DNA of 64,000 nucleotides from contig CAMLMV010000037.1 in the NCBI GenBank assembly GCA_946481275.1, positions 1 to 64,000 on the forward strand, read 5' to 3'. A model generated the notes under the pieces. The model made no database searches and was not told the origin of the DNA. It saw only the letters and a program-made list of their open reading frames with translations. The position numbers were made by a program, and so were the translations under genes. This DNA comes from an uncultured Massilia sp. GTDB taxonomy: Bacteria > Pseudomonadota > Gammaproteobacteria > Burkholderiales > Burkholderiaceae. The first letter of the stretch is position 1. Every line of letters starts with the position of its first letter. Shown in pieces: positions 1 through 8,393 of the stretch.

Positions 1-559
1 GCCAAACGTGCTCGCGCGGCGCATGCAATCCGCGCTGGAGGCCGTGCGCGCGCAGGCATGGTGCGCGCGCGCCGACGCATGGCCCGCGCTGCTGGCAAAA
101 CGTATCGCCGACGCAGGCGTGCGCCGCGTCCTCGTCGACGCCGCGACGCCGGAAGGCCGCGCGCTGCGCGCCGCGTTGCCGGCCGGCGTCGAACCGGTCG
201 CGTTCGGCCGCCCGCTGGAAGACTGGAAAGAGGAACTGTTCGGCACCATCGATGCCGGCTTCACGGTCGCGCGCTCCGGCATCGCCGCCACCGGCACGCT
301 TGTACTGGCGCCGGACACGACGTCGCCCCGTACGGTGTCGCTCGTGCCGCCGCTGCACATCGCGCTCGTGTACGCAAATACGCTGCACGCCGACCTGCAC
401 GAGGCGCTGCACGCGGAGCGCTGGCAGGACGGCATGCCGGCCAACCTCGTGCTGGCGACGGGGCCATCCCGCACGTCGGACATCCAGCAGACCCTGGCCT
501 TCGGCGCGCATGGTCCGCGCTGGACGTGGGTCGTCATCGTCACCGGGGAGCCGGCATGA
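1..559 (+). CDS. lutC: Lactate utilization protein C (LUD domain), 5' end cut by window edge
   Basis: This is the C-terminal part of a LutC/YkgG-type LUD-domain protein, one of three proteins (LutA, LutB, LutC) that oxidise L-lactate to pyruvate in the cytoplasm. The frame is open to base 2. The first possible start, a GTG at 8, gives only 183 residues, whereas the family is usually about 210-240, so the true start lies left of the window. The visible part carries the family's closing pattern: a TSDIQQTL stretch followed by GAHGP and a hydrophobic strand. Its TGA overlaps the ATG of lutB by 4 nt (ATGA), which points to translational coupling. A lutA gene is expected just upstream but cannot be seen. 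The family call is confident; the exact role within the complex is taken from known Lut systems. Confidence 0.85.
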   Translation, partial: PNVLARRMQSALEAVRAQAWCARADAWPALLAKRIADAGVRRVLVDAATPEGRALRAALPAGVEPVAFGRPLEDWKEELFGTIDAGFTVARSGIAATGTLVLAPDTTSPRTVSLVPPLHIALVYANTLHADLHEALHAERWQDGMPANLVLATGPSRTSDIQQTLAFGAHGPRWTWVVIVTGEPA

Positions 560-2001
560 CCACGTCCCCGTTGCAGTTCGTTCCGCCCCAGGATTTCCAC
601 GCACGCAGCCGTGCGGCGCTGGACGATTCCCAGCTGCGCCAGAGTTTCAAGGGCGCGATGGCCTTTTTGCAGGACAAGCGCCGCAGCCAGTTCGGCGACG
701 ACGACGAGCTCCAGCGCCTGCGCGACCTCGGCGAAGCGGTGCGCAAGAACGCATTGGTGCAACTGCCCGCACTGCTGGAACAACTGGAAGCGAAGCTGAC
801 CGCGGCCGGCGCCCACGTCCACTGGGCCGCGACGCCTGAGGAAGCCAACGACATCATCCATGGCATCGCCACCGCGCGGGGTGCGCAAAGCATCGTCAAG
901 GGCAAGTCGATGGCGAGCGAGGAGATCGAGCTGAATCACTACCTCGAAGCGCGCAGCATCAAGTGCCTGGAGTCCGACATGGGCGAATACATCGTCCAGC
1001 TGGCGGGCGAAAAGCCGTCGCACATCGTGATGCCGGCGATTCACAAGACCCGCGCCGACATCGGCGCGCTGTTCGCCGAGCACATCCCGGACACGGAATA
1101 CACGGAAGACGTCGACCGCCTGATCCAGACCGGGCGCCATACGCTGCGCAACGCGTTCGTCGAGGCCGACATCGGCCTGTCGGGCGTGAACTTCGCCGCG
1201 GCCGATACGGGCACCCTGTGGCTCGTCGAGAACGAGGGCAACGGCCGCCTGTCGACCACCGTGCCGGACGTGCACATCGCCATCATGGGCATCGAGAAGG
1301 TGGTGGAAAAGCTGGAGCACATCGTCCCGCTCGCGAGCCTGCTGACGCGTTCCGCGACGGGGCAGGCCGTCACCACGTACTTCAACCTCATCTCGGGCCC
1401 GCGCCGTGCCGGTGAACTGGACGGGCCGCGCGAACTGCACCTCGTCCTGCTCGACAACGGCCGCACCCAGGCCTATGCCGACGAGGAGCTGCGCGCGACA
1501 CTCCAGTGCATCCGCTGCGGCGCGTGCATGAACCATTGCCCCGTCTACGGCCGCATCGGCGGCCATGCGTACGGCACGACGTATCCCGGGCCGATCGGCG
1601 CGATCCTGTCGCCGCACCTGCTGGGCCTCGAGTCGACGGCGGACCTGGCCACGGCGTCGAGCCTGTGCGGCGCGTGCGGCGACGTCTGCCCCGTGCGCAT
1701 CCCGATCCCGCAACTGCTCGTGCGCCTGCGCACGGAAGCGAACCGCAATCCCGACGCCGAGGTCGAACATCCGCTGCGCGGGCAGGGCGCCAAGTACAGC
1801 CGCGGCGAGCGCCTCGTGTGGCGCTTCTGGCGCGGCGCGTTCGCCCGCCCCGGCGTCTATCGGATGTTCCGCTGGGCGGCGACGCGGCTGCGCGTGCTGG
1901 CGCCGACGCAGCAACTGGGCTGGACAAAATACAGAACCCCCCTCAAGCCCGCACCGCGCAGCCTGGCCGACCTGCTGCGCGAGAAGAATCAGGCCCAATA
2001 A
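556..2001 (+). CDS. lutB: Lactate utilization iron-sulfur protein B (LutB/YkgF)
   Basis: This 481-residue protein is the iron-sulfur subunit of the LutABC L-lactate oxidation complex. Residues about 70-300 form the LUD domain, with the KGKSMASEEIELN segment near 115. Two 4Fe-4S motifs follow: C318-xx-C321-xx-C324-xxx-C328, then C371-xx-C374-xxx-C378. The length is normal for the family. The ATG at 556 overlaps the lutC stop by 4 nt and is preferred over upstream codons, because the frame upstream of it is only a shadow of lutC. The gene lies 26 nt before lldP in the same direction, so lactate oxidation and uptake are probably co-transcribed. Nothing looks truncated. Confidence 0.93.
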   Translation: MTTSPLQFVPPQDFHARSRAALDDSQLRQSFKGAMAFLQDKRRSQFGDDDELQRLRDLGEAVRKNALVQLPALLEQLEAKLTAAGAHVHWAATPEEANDIIHGIATARGAQSIVKGKSMASEEIELNHYLEARSIKCLESDMGEYIVQLAGEKPSHIVMPAIHKTRADIGALFAEHIPDTEYTEDVDRLIQTGRHTLRNAFVEADIGLSGVNFAAADTGTLWLVENEGNGRLSTTVPDVHIAIMGIEKVVEKLEHIVPLASLLTRSATGQAVTTYFNLISGPRRAGELDGPRELHLVLLDNGRTQAYADEELRATLQCIRCGACMNHCPVYGRIGGHAYGTTYPGPIGAILSPHLLGLESTADLATASSLCGACGDVCPVRIPIPQLLVRLRTEANRNPDAEVEHPLRGQGAKYSRGERLVWRFWRGAFARPGVYRMFRWAATRLRVLAPTQQLGWTKYRTPLKPAPRSLADLLREKNQAQ

Positions 2002-2027
2002 GAATTCAATCAATCAAGGAGACGTAG

Positions 2028-3683
2028 ATGGTATGGCAACAGATTTATGATCCGTTCGGCAGCATGGCCCTATCGACCCTGCTCGCCGCGATCCCTGTGG
2101 TGGTGATGATGGCCGCGCTCGGATTCTTCCACATCAAGGCACACATCGCGGCCGCCCTCGGCCTGGTCGCGGCCTTCTGCGTGGCCGTCTTCGCTTACTC
2201 GATGCCGGCCGCGATGGCCGGCAAGGCCGCGCTGCTCGGCGGTTTTACCGGCCTGCTGCCCATCGGCTGGATCGTATTGAACATCATCTTCCTGCAGCAG
2301 CTGTGCGAACAGAACGGCAGTTTCAAGGTGCTGCAGGCATCGCTGTCCGGCATCACGAACGACCGCCGCCTGCAACTACTGCTGATCGCGTTCTGCTTCG
2401 GCGCGTTCTTCGAGGGCGCCGCGGGCTTCGGCACGCCGGTCGCGGTCACGGCCGGCATCCTGATCGGGCTCGGGTTTTCTCCGCTGGCCGCGTCGGGCCT
2501 GTCGCTGATCGCGAACACGGCCCCTGTCGCATTCGGCGCGCTCGGTTCGCCCGTGATCACGCTGGCCAAGGTGCACGGTTACGACCTGATGGAAGTAACC
2601 GCGATGATTGGCCGCCAGCTGCCGTTCTTTTCGCTGCTGGTGCCGTTCTGGCTGATCTGGGCGTTCGCCGGCCGCAAGGCGATGTGGGACATCTGGCCCG
2701 CGATCCTCGTGACGGGCCTGTCGTTCGCGATTCCGCAATACCTCGTGTCGAACTTCATCGGGCCGGAACTGGTGGACATCATCGCGGCCCTCGTGTCGAT
2801 GGCGTCGCTGATCCTGTTCCTGCGCGTGTGGCAGCCGAAGACCGTGTGGACGTCGGCCAGCCTGAAGGGCCGCGAGGCGGAGACTGCGCCGCGCACGGAG
2901 AGCACCGCAAAGTATTCGCGTGCGGAACTCGTGCGCGCCTGGACGCCGTGGCTCATCCTGACCGTGTTCGTCTTCATCTGGGGCCTGCCGCCGGTGAAGG
3001 CGTATTTCAACACGCTGTTCGCGCCGAAGTTCCCGATGGACGGCCTGCATAACCTGGTGATGCGCGTGCCGCCGGTCGTGCCGCACGCCGAGCCGGAAGC
3101 GGCCGTCTACGTGTTCAACCTGTTGTCGGCGACGGGCACCGGCATCCTGCTGTCGGCCATCGTCGGCGCCCTGTTCATGCACTACAGCCTCGGGGCGATC
3201 GTGCGCACGTTCTTCCGCACCCTGTGGCTCGTGCGTTACTCGCTGCTGACCATCGTGCTGATGCTGGCCCTGGGCACGCTCACGCGCTATTCCGGCACCG
3301 ACACGACCCTGGGCCTCGCCTTCGCCAACACGGGCGCGTTTTATCCGTTCTTCGGCACCCTCATGGGCTGGCTCGGCGTGGCGATGACGGGGTCGGACAC
3401 CGCGTCGAACGTCCTGTTCGGCGGCATGCAGAAGGTGGCGGCGGAACAGCTCGGCCTGGCGCCGAACCTGATGGGCGCCGCGAACAGCTCCGGCGGCGTC
3501 ATGGGCAAGATGATCGATGCCCAGTCCATCGTCGTCGCCTCCACGGCCACGCGCTGGGTCAACCACGAAGGCGACATCCTGCGCTTCGTCTTCTTCCACT
3601 CTTTCGCACTGGCCGTGCTGGTCGGTGTCATGGTCACGCTGCAGGCGTATGTGTGGCCGTTCACGTTGCTGGTGATCCGATGA
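2028..3683 (+). CDS. lldP: L-lactate permease
   Basis: This is a 551-residue inner-membrane permease of the LctP/LldP family, which imports L-lactate (and in characterised members D-lactate and glycolate) with protons. The sequence is hydrophobic throughout, with about 12-14 transmembrane segments. It has the family signature EGAAGFGTPVAV near residue 126 and the late GSDTASNVLFGGMQ and NSSGGVMGKMIDAQ segments, which are strongly conserved in LldP. An AAGGAGA ribosome site at 2016-2022 lies 5 nt before the ATG. The stop overlaps the glcD start by 4 nt (ATGA). It sits between the Lut genes and the flavin/iron-sulfur oxidase genes, so it supplies substrate to both. Confidence 0.95.
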   Translation: MVWQQIYDPFGSMALSTLLAAIPVVVMMAALGFFHIKAHIAAALGLVAAFCVAVFAYSMPAAMAGKAALLGGFTGLLPIGWIVLNIIFLQQLCEQNGSFKVLQASLSGITNDRRLQLLLIAFCFGAFFEGAAGFGTPVAVTAGILIGLGFSPLAASGLSLIANTAPVAFGALGSPVITLAKVHGYDLMEVTAMIGRQLPFFSLLVPFWLIWAFAGRKAMWDIWPAILVTGLSFAIPQYLVSNFIGPELVDIIAALVSMASLILFLRVWQPKTVWTSASLKGREAETAPRTESTAKYSRAELVRAWTPWLILTVFVFIWGLPPVKAYFNTLFAPKFPMDGLHNLVMRVPPVVPHAEPEAAVYVFNLLSATGTGILLSAIVGALFMHYSLGAIVRTFFRTLWLVRYSLLTIVLMLALGTLTRYSGTDTTLGLAFANTGAFYPFFGTLMGWLGVAMTGSDTASNVLFGGMQKVAAEQLGLAPNLMGAANSSGGVMGKMIDAQSIVVASTATRWVNHEGDILRFVFFHSFALAVLVGVMVTLQAYVWPFTLLVIR

Positions 3684-5128
3684 ATTCTGCTGTCGCCGCG
3701 CTGCGCGCCGTGCTGCCCGACCGCTGTATCCTTGCCAACGACGAGGAAACGCGCCCCTACGAATGCGACGGCCTCGCCGCCTACCGCCAGATGCCGATGA
3801 TCGTCCTGCTGCCGGAGAACGAGGCGCAGATCATGGCCGCCATCGCCGTGTGCCGGCAACTGAACCTGCCGATCGTGCCGCGCGGCGCCGGTACCGGCCT
3901 GTCCGGCGGCGCGATGCCGATCGCCGGCGGCGTCGTGCTGTCGACGGCGCGCCTGAACAGGATCGTGAAACTTGATCCGTACGCCCGCACGGCCGTCGTG
4001 CAGCCTGGCGTGCGCAACCTCGCGATCTCGGACGCGGCCGCGCCGCACGGGCTGTATTACGCGCCCGATCCGTCGTCGCAGATCGCGTGCACGATCGGCG
4101 GCAACGTGGCCGAGAACTCCGGCGGCGTGCACTGCCTGAAATACGGCCTCACCGTGCACAACGTGCTGCGTGTGCGGATGGTGACGACGGATGGCGAGAT
4201 CGTCGAACTGGGCAGCGAGGCGTTGGACGCGCCGGGGCTCGACCTGCTGGCCGTCGCGATCGGGTCGGAGGGCATGCTCGGCGTCGTGACCGAAGTGACC
4301 GTCAAGCTGGTACCGAAGCCGCGCGTGGCGCGCGTCGTGATGGCGTCGTTCGACGATATCGTCAAGGCTGGCGATGCGGTGGCCAACGTGATCGCGGCCG
4401 GCATCATCCCGGCCGGCCTGGAAATGATGGACCGGCTGTCGACGCAGGTCGCGGAGGAATTCGTGCACGCGGGCTACGACACGCAGGCCGCCGCGGTGCT
4501 GCTGTGCGAATCGGACGGCATCCCCGAGGAAGTCGACGAAGAGATTGCGCGCATGAGCGAAGTGCTGAGCGAGTGCGGCGCGACGGCGCTGGCCGTGTCG
4601 CGGGACGAGGCGGAGCGCCTGCGTTTCTGGTCCGGCCGCAAGAACGCGTTCCCGGCCGTCGGCCGTATCTCGCCGGACTATTACTGCATGGACGGCACGA
4701 TCCCGCGCAAGCACCTCGCGCACGTGCTGCAGCGGATCGAGGCGATGGAACAGAAGTATGGCCTGCGCTGCGCGAACGTGTTCCACGCCGGCGACGGCAA
4801 CCTGCATCCCCTGATCATGTTCGATGCAAACGTGCCGGGCGAATTTCATCGCGCGGAGCAGTTCGGCGCCGACATCCTCGAGCTGTGCGTCGAGGTGGGC
4901 GGCACGATCACGGGGGAACACGGCGTCGGCATCGAGAAGATCAATTCGATGTGCGTGCAGTTCTCGCGCGCCGAGCTGGATGCGTTCCTGGCCGTGAAAC
5001 GCGCCTTCGATCCGGCCGGCATCCTCAATCCCGACAAGGCGATTCCGACCCTGCACCGCTGCGCCGAATACGGCCGCATGCACGTGCGCCACGGGCGGAT
5101 GCCGTTTTCCAACCTGCCGCGTTTTTAA
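3680..5128 (+). CDS. glcD: FAD-linked glycolate/D-lactate oxidase, GlcD subunit
   Basis: This 482-residue protein is the FAD subunit of a glycolate oxidase or D-lactate dehydrogenase complex. The PCMH-type FAD-binding domain occupies roughly residues 40-220 and contains PRGAGTGLSGGA. The C-terminal FAD-oxidase domain carries HAGDGNLHPLI and GEHGVGIEK, both typical of GlcD. The chosen ATG at 3680 overlaps the lldP stop by 4 nt; the longer frame upstream is antisense-like filler over lldP. The stop overlaps the first ATG of glcE by one base. GlcD works with GlcE and GlcF, both encoded next. Substrate choice between glycolate and D-lactate cannot be read from sequence; the lldP/lut context favours a role in lactate metabolism. 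Confidence 0.93.
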   Translation: MNSAVAALRAVLPDRCILANDEETRPYECDGLAAYRQMPMIVLLPENEAQIMAAIAVCRQLNLPIVPRGAGTGLSGGAMPIAGGVVLSTARLNRIVKLDPYARTAVVQPGVRNLAISDAAAPHGLYYAPDPSSQIACTIGGNVAENSGGVHCLKYGLTVHNVLRVRMVTTDGEIVELGSEALDAPGLDLLAVAIGSEGMLGVVTEVTVKLVPKPRVARVVMASFDDIVKAGDAVANVIAAGIIPAGLEMMDRLSTQVAEEFVHAGYDTQAAAVLLCESDGIPEEVDEEIARMSEVLSECGATALAVSRDEAERLRFWSGRKNAFPAVGRISPDYYCMDGTIPRKHLAHVLQRIEAMEQKYGLRCANVFHAGDGNLHPLIMFDANVPGEFHRAEQFGADILELCVEVGGTITGEHGVGIEKINSMCVQFSRAELDAFLAVKRAFDPAGILNPDKAIPTLHRCAEYGRMHVRHGRMPFSNLPRF

Positions 5129-6189
5129 TGATGGATACGACCTTACAGGATTTCGCCGACAGGATCGGCCACGCCACCGCCACGAAGTCTACGCTGTGCA
5201 TCCGCGGCGGCGGCAGCAAGGACTGGTACGGCCAGGACGTGCAGGGCGCAGTGCTCGACACGACGACGTATCGTGGCATCACGGACTACGAGCCGACGGA
5301 GCTCGTGATCACCGCCCGCTGCGGCACGCCGCTGGCCGAGATCGAGGCACACCTGGCGGAACACGGCCAGATGCTCGCGTTCGAGCCGCCGCACTTCGGG
5401 CCTGGCGCCACGATCGGCGGCACCGTGGCCGCCGGGCTCTCCGGGCCGCGCCGCCAGTCGGCAGGCGCCGTGCGCGACTTCGTGCTCGGTGCCGTGCTGG
5501 TGGACGGGAAGGGAGAGACGCTGCACTTCGGCGGCAAGGTGATGAAGAACGTGGCCGGCTACGACGTGTCGCGCCTGCTGGCCGGATCGCTGGGCGTGTT
5601 CGGCCTGATCGCCGAAGTGTCGCTGAAGGTGTTGCCCAAGCCCGTCGCCGAATGCACGGTGCAGCTGCACATGAACGACGACGAGGCGCTGCGCCGGCTG
5701 AACGAATGGGGCGGGCAGCCGCTGCCCGTGTCGGCCTCCAGCTGGCATGACGGCGTGCTGACGGTGCGCCTGTCCGGCGCGCGCTCGGCCGTCGATGCGG
5801 CGCGCAAGCGCATCGGCGGGGAGGCCCTCGACGATGCGGATGACTGGTGGCGCGCGCTGCGCGAGCATGACACCGCGTTCTTCGCGGACGCCGGCAGCTT
5901 GTGGCGCCTGTCCCTGCCGACGGTTGCGCCGCCGCTGGCGTTGCCCGGCATCCAACTGATCGAATGGGGCGGCGCGCAGCGCTGGCTCAGGACCGATGCG
6001 GATGCCGCCTCGGTCCGCAAGGCCGCCGGCGCGGCCGGTGGCCACGCGACCCTGTTCCGCGGGGGCGACCGTCGAGAGGGCGTATTTCAGCCGCTGGCGC
6101 CCGCCGTCCTCGCGATCCACCGCCAACTCAAAACTGTGTTCGACCCGGCCGGGGTGTTCAACCGCGGCCGCATGTACAAGGATTTCTAG
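5128..6189 (+). CDS. glcE: Glycolate oxidase FAD-binding subunit GlcE
   Basis: This 353-residue protein is the second, shorter FAD-binding subunit of the GlcDEF complex. It carries the PCMH FAD fold (RGGGSKDWYG near residue 25, then GPGATIGGTVAAGLSGPRR) and the conserved KVMKNVAGYDVSRLLAGS segment, in which GlcE differs from GlcD. It ends with the usual FDPAGVFNRGRMY. Two adjacent ATGs (5128 and 5131) are possible starts; the first shares one base with the glcD stop. Only 2 nt separate its stop from the glcF GTG. Length is normal. Confidence 0.93.
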   Translation: MMDTTLQDFADRIGHATATKSTLCIRGGGSKDWYGQDVQGAVLDTTTYRGITDYEPTELVITARCGTPLAEIEAHLAEHGQMLAFEPPHFGPGATIGGTVAAGLSGPRRQSAGAVRDFVLGAVLVDGKGETLHFGGKVMKNVAGYDVSRLLAGSLGVFGLIAEVSLKVLPKPVAECTVQLHMNDDEALRRLNEWGGQPLPVSASSWHDGVLTVRLSGARSAVDAARKRIGGEALDDADDWWRALREHDTAFFADAGSLWRLSLPTVAPPLALPGIQLIEWGGAQRWLRTDADAASVRKAAGAAGGHATLFRGGDRREGVFQPLAPAVLAIHRQLKTVFDPAGVFNRGRMYKDF

Positions 6190-6191
6190 CC

Positions 6192-7421
6192 GTGCAAACC
6201 AATCTCGCCGATTTCATCCGGGGCACGCGCGACGGCGACGAGGCCGACGCGATTCTGCGCAAATGCGTGCATTGCGGCTTCTGTACCGCCACGTGCCCGA
6301 CCTATCAACTGTCCGGCGACGAGCTGGAAGGCCCGCGCGGCCGCATCTACCTGATCAAGCAGGTGCTCGAAGGCCGGCCCGCCACGGATAAAACCCAGGC
6401 CCACCTGGACCACTGCCTCACGTGCCGCAACTGCGAGTCGACCTGTCCGTCCGGCGTGCAGTACGGACGCCTCGCCGACATCGGCCGGCGCGTCGTCGAG
6501 CAGCAGGTGGCGCGACCCGCGCGCCAGCGCATGCTGCGGACACTCCTGAAGGAAACCCTGCCGCGCCGCTGGCTGTTCACGCCCGCCATGAAGGCGGGGC
6601 AGGCGGTGCGGCCGCTGCTGCCCCAGGCACTGAAGGACAAGGTGCCGGCGCGGCAAAGCGCGGGCACCTGGCCGCGCACCGAGCACGCGCACAAGATGCT
6701 GTTCCTGGAAGGCTGCGTGCAGCCGGCGATGTCCCCGAACATCAATGCGGCGACGGCGCGCGTGTTCGATGCCGTCGGCGTGCAGATCGTCGCGGCCAGC
6801 CGGGCAGGGTGCTGCGGCGCCATCCGCTGGCACATGAACGATGCGGATGGCGGCCGTGCCGACATGCGCCGCAACATCGACGCGTGGTGGCCGTATCTGG
6901 AGCAGGGCATCGACACCATCCTGGTCAACGCGTCCGGCTGCGGCGCGATGATCAAGGAATACGGCCATGCGCTGGCCGGCGATCCGGCGTACGCGGCCAA
7001 GGCGGCGCGCGTCTCGGCCGCGGCGAAGGACGTCAGCGAGGTGCTGCCGGAGTTCGAGGCGAAGTTGCGGTCGAAGCTTGGGATACGTGGGAAGGGCGAG
7101 CGGGTCGCATACCACCCGCCGTGCACCTTGCAGCATGGCCAGAAGATCCGCGGCAAGGTCGAGGACCTGCTGCGCGCGGCCGGCGTCGACGTGCGGCTGT
7201 GCGCGGACAGCCATTTGTGCTGCGGCTCGGCCGGCACGTATTCGGTGCTGCACAAGGACGTGTCGCTGCGCCTGCGCGACGACAAGCTGGCGCGGCTGGA
7301 AGCGACGGCGCCGGAGCGCATCGTGTCCGCCAACATCGGCTGCATCACGCACCTGCAATCGGGGACGGACGTGCCGGTGGAACACTGGGTCGAACTGCTC
7401 GACCGGGCCCTGCGAAGGTAA
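6192..7421 (+). CDS. glcF: Glycolate oxidase iron-sulfur subunit GlcF
   Basis: This 409-residue protein passes electrons from the flavin subunits towards the quinone pool. It has two 4Fe-4S motifs near the N terminus (CVHCGFCTATCP and CLTCRNCESTCP). Two CCG domains follow, with FLEGCVQP, a GCCGA motif, HPPCTLQHGQ and HLCCGSAGTYS, the expected layout of GlcF. The start is a GTG 2 nt after the glcE stop, which gives the usual MQTNLADF-like N terminus; no ATG fits better. It is the last gene of the lactate/glycolate operon, since a separate promoter begins 21 nt after its stop. Confidence 0.93.
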   Translation: MQTNLADFIRGTRDGDEADAILRKCVHCGFCTATCPTYQLSGDELEGPRGRIYLIKQVLEGRPATDKTQAHLDHCLTCRNCESTCPSGVQYGRLADIGRRVVEQQVARPARQRMLRTLLKETLPRRWLFTPAMKAGQAVRPLLPQALKDKVPARQSAGTWPRTEHAHKMLFLEGCVQPAMSPNINAATARVFDAVGVQIVAASRAGCCGAIRWHMNDADGGRADMRRNIDAWWPYLEQGIDTILVNASGCGAMIKEYGHALAGDPAYAAKAARVSAAAKDVSEVLPEFEAKLRSKLGIRGKGERVAYHPPCTLQHGQKIRGKVEDLLRAAGVDVRLCADSHLCCGSAGTYSVLHKDVSLRLRDDKLARLEATAPERIVSANIGCITHLQSGTDVPVEHWVELLDRALRR

Positions 7422-7442
7422 AAAGTGGCCGGAAATCAAGCC

Positions 7443-7470
7443 TTGCAATGCTGGACTCGAGGTCTATACT
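7443..7470 (+). promoter_or_regulatory. Sigma-70-like promoter for the small ORF at 7502
   Basis: TTGCAA at 7443-7448 and TATACT at 7465-7470 are separated by 16 bases, a good match to a housekeeping promoter. It lies in the gap after glcF and before a small ORF with a strong ribosome site. This is a prediction from sequence only. Confidence 0.55.
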
Positions 7471-7501
7471 GACAGCCTGCTCTGTTTGCAGGAGGCATTC
7501 T

Positions 7502-7681
7502 ATGCAGTGTATCCAGTACGCCGCCGGCCACAAGAACCCGCCATCGGCACCGCCGGCGATTCCACCGATCATCATCAACCCGTTCAAAAGCCAGATCCCT
7601 TCGCCGGCGATCGACCCGCGCAACACGCCGCCCGGCCCACCCATCGTGCCGCCCCGCGGCCCCGACCTGCGCATCATCTAG
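7502..7681 (+). CDS. Small proline-rich protein, function unknown
   Basis: A 59-residue ORF starts with MQCIQYAAGHKNPP and is dominated by Pro and Ile, with segments such as APPAIPPIIINPF and PPGPPIVPPRGP. There is no transmembrane segment, signal peptide or recognisable domain, and the protein is probably disordered or extended. Reality of the gene is supported by an AGGAGG ribosome site at 7490-7495, 6 nt before the ATG, and by a promoter-like pair at 7443-7470. I do not recognise the protein. It could be a species-restricted small protein. The chance of a spurious ORF is reduced, not removed, by the ribosome site and promoter. Confidence 0.6.
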   Translation: MQCIQYAAGHKNPPSAPPAIPPIIINPFKSQIPSPAIDPRNTPPGPPIVPPRGPDLRII

Positions 7682-7768
7682 CGGTACGGAAGCGGCGCTT
7701 GTCCAGTGCGCCGTGAACGCCTATGATCTTGCTTTTGGGCGTACGCCCGCACCATCGAGAAAGCAAGA

Positions 7769-8254
7769 ATGAACGAAGAAACCCACGACGACGACGCCCC
7801 CGTCCAGGAGGCCCGCTTGTGGCAAGGAAATGGCTGGACCGCACGCGTCATCAAGAACGAGGACGACGACGGCTGGGCCGTGGCCATGTACAAGGACGGC
7901 GAATCCGAGCCGGCCCTCGTCGGCCCCTGGACCATGGGCCGCGACAAGAAAAACCCGAAGCCGCTCGATACGCCGGCTTTCCACACGCTCGTCAAGACGG
8001 CGTCCGAAGTGATTCGCCGCCACGAGCAGCAATTGCACGCGCAATTGCACAAAAGCACCGTCGTCTCGAGCGCCGACGGGGAACTGAAGGTGACGCTGGA
8101 CATCGTCCCGGACGAGGACAATCCGTATGCGCTGCTGAGCGCGTTCGACGAGATGGGCGAGCGCGTGGCGCAGGTGCGCGTGCGCCCGGATTTCAAGTTG
8201 TCGCCGTCGTCCGCGTCCACCTGGGTCGAGAACGAGTTTCGCGCCCCTCGGTAG
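7769..8254 (+). CDS. Conserved hypothetical acidic protein
   Basis: This 161-residue soluble protein is rich in Asp and Glu, with runs such as NEDDDG and an acidic N terminus. It has no signal peptide, no transmembrane segment and no motif I recognise. The middle (DTPAFHTLVKTASEVIRRH) looks helical, and the C-terminal half (VTLDIVPDEDNPYALLSAFD) looks like beta strands. The start at 7769 has only a weak GAGAAAG ribosome site. It stands alone between the proline-rich ORF and the kinase gene. A palindromic repeat follows its stop directly. Its codon use resembles the neighbours, which supports real coding, but no function can be assigned. Confidence 0.75.
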   Translation: MNEETHDDDAPVQEARLWQGNGWTARVIKNEDDDGWAVAMYKDGESEPALVGPWTMGRDKKNPKPLDTPAFHTLVKTASEVIRRHEQQLHAQLHKSTVVSSADGELKVTLDIVPDEDNPYALLSAFDEMGERVAQVRVRPDFKLSPSSASTWVENEFRAPR

Positions 8255-8255
8255 G

Positions 8256-8274
8256 GTGGGCACCCCGTGCCCAC
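8256..8274. repeat. Dispersed REP-like palindrome, copy 1
   Basis: GTGGGCACCCCGTGCCCAC is a perfect inverted repeat with 8-nt arms and a 3-nt centre, starting 1 nt after a stop codon. An equivalent palindrome with identical arms lies at 24953-24971, also just after a stop codon. Confidence 0.7.
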
Positions 8275-8393
8275 GCGTGACGTTCGCGGCGTGTTGGCGT
8301 TGCGCTGTGGTTTTTGGCGACGCAACGCCCGCAGAACCCTCTCAAGCTGATAAGATTTCCCGAGCGTAACTTTTTGTTCGACAAGGGGAATCG

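Noticed and set aside
58..555. N-terminal extension of the lutB frame
   Set aside because: It is Arg-rich and overlaps lutC in another frame. The ATG at 556 gives the normal LutB start.
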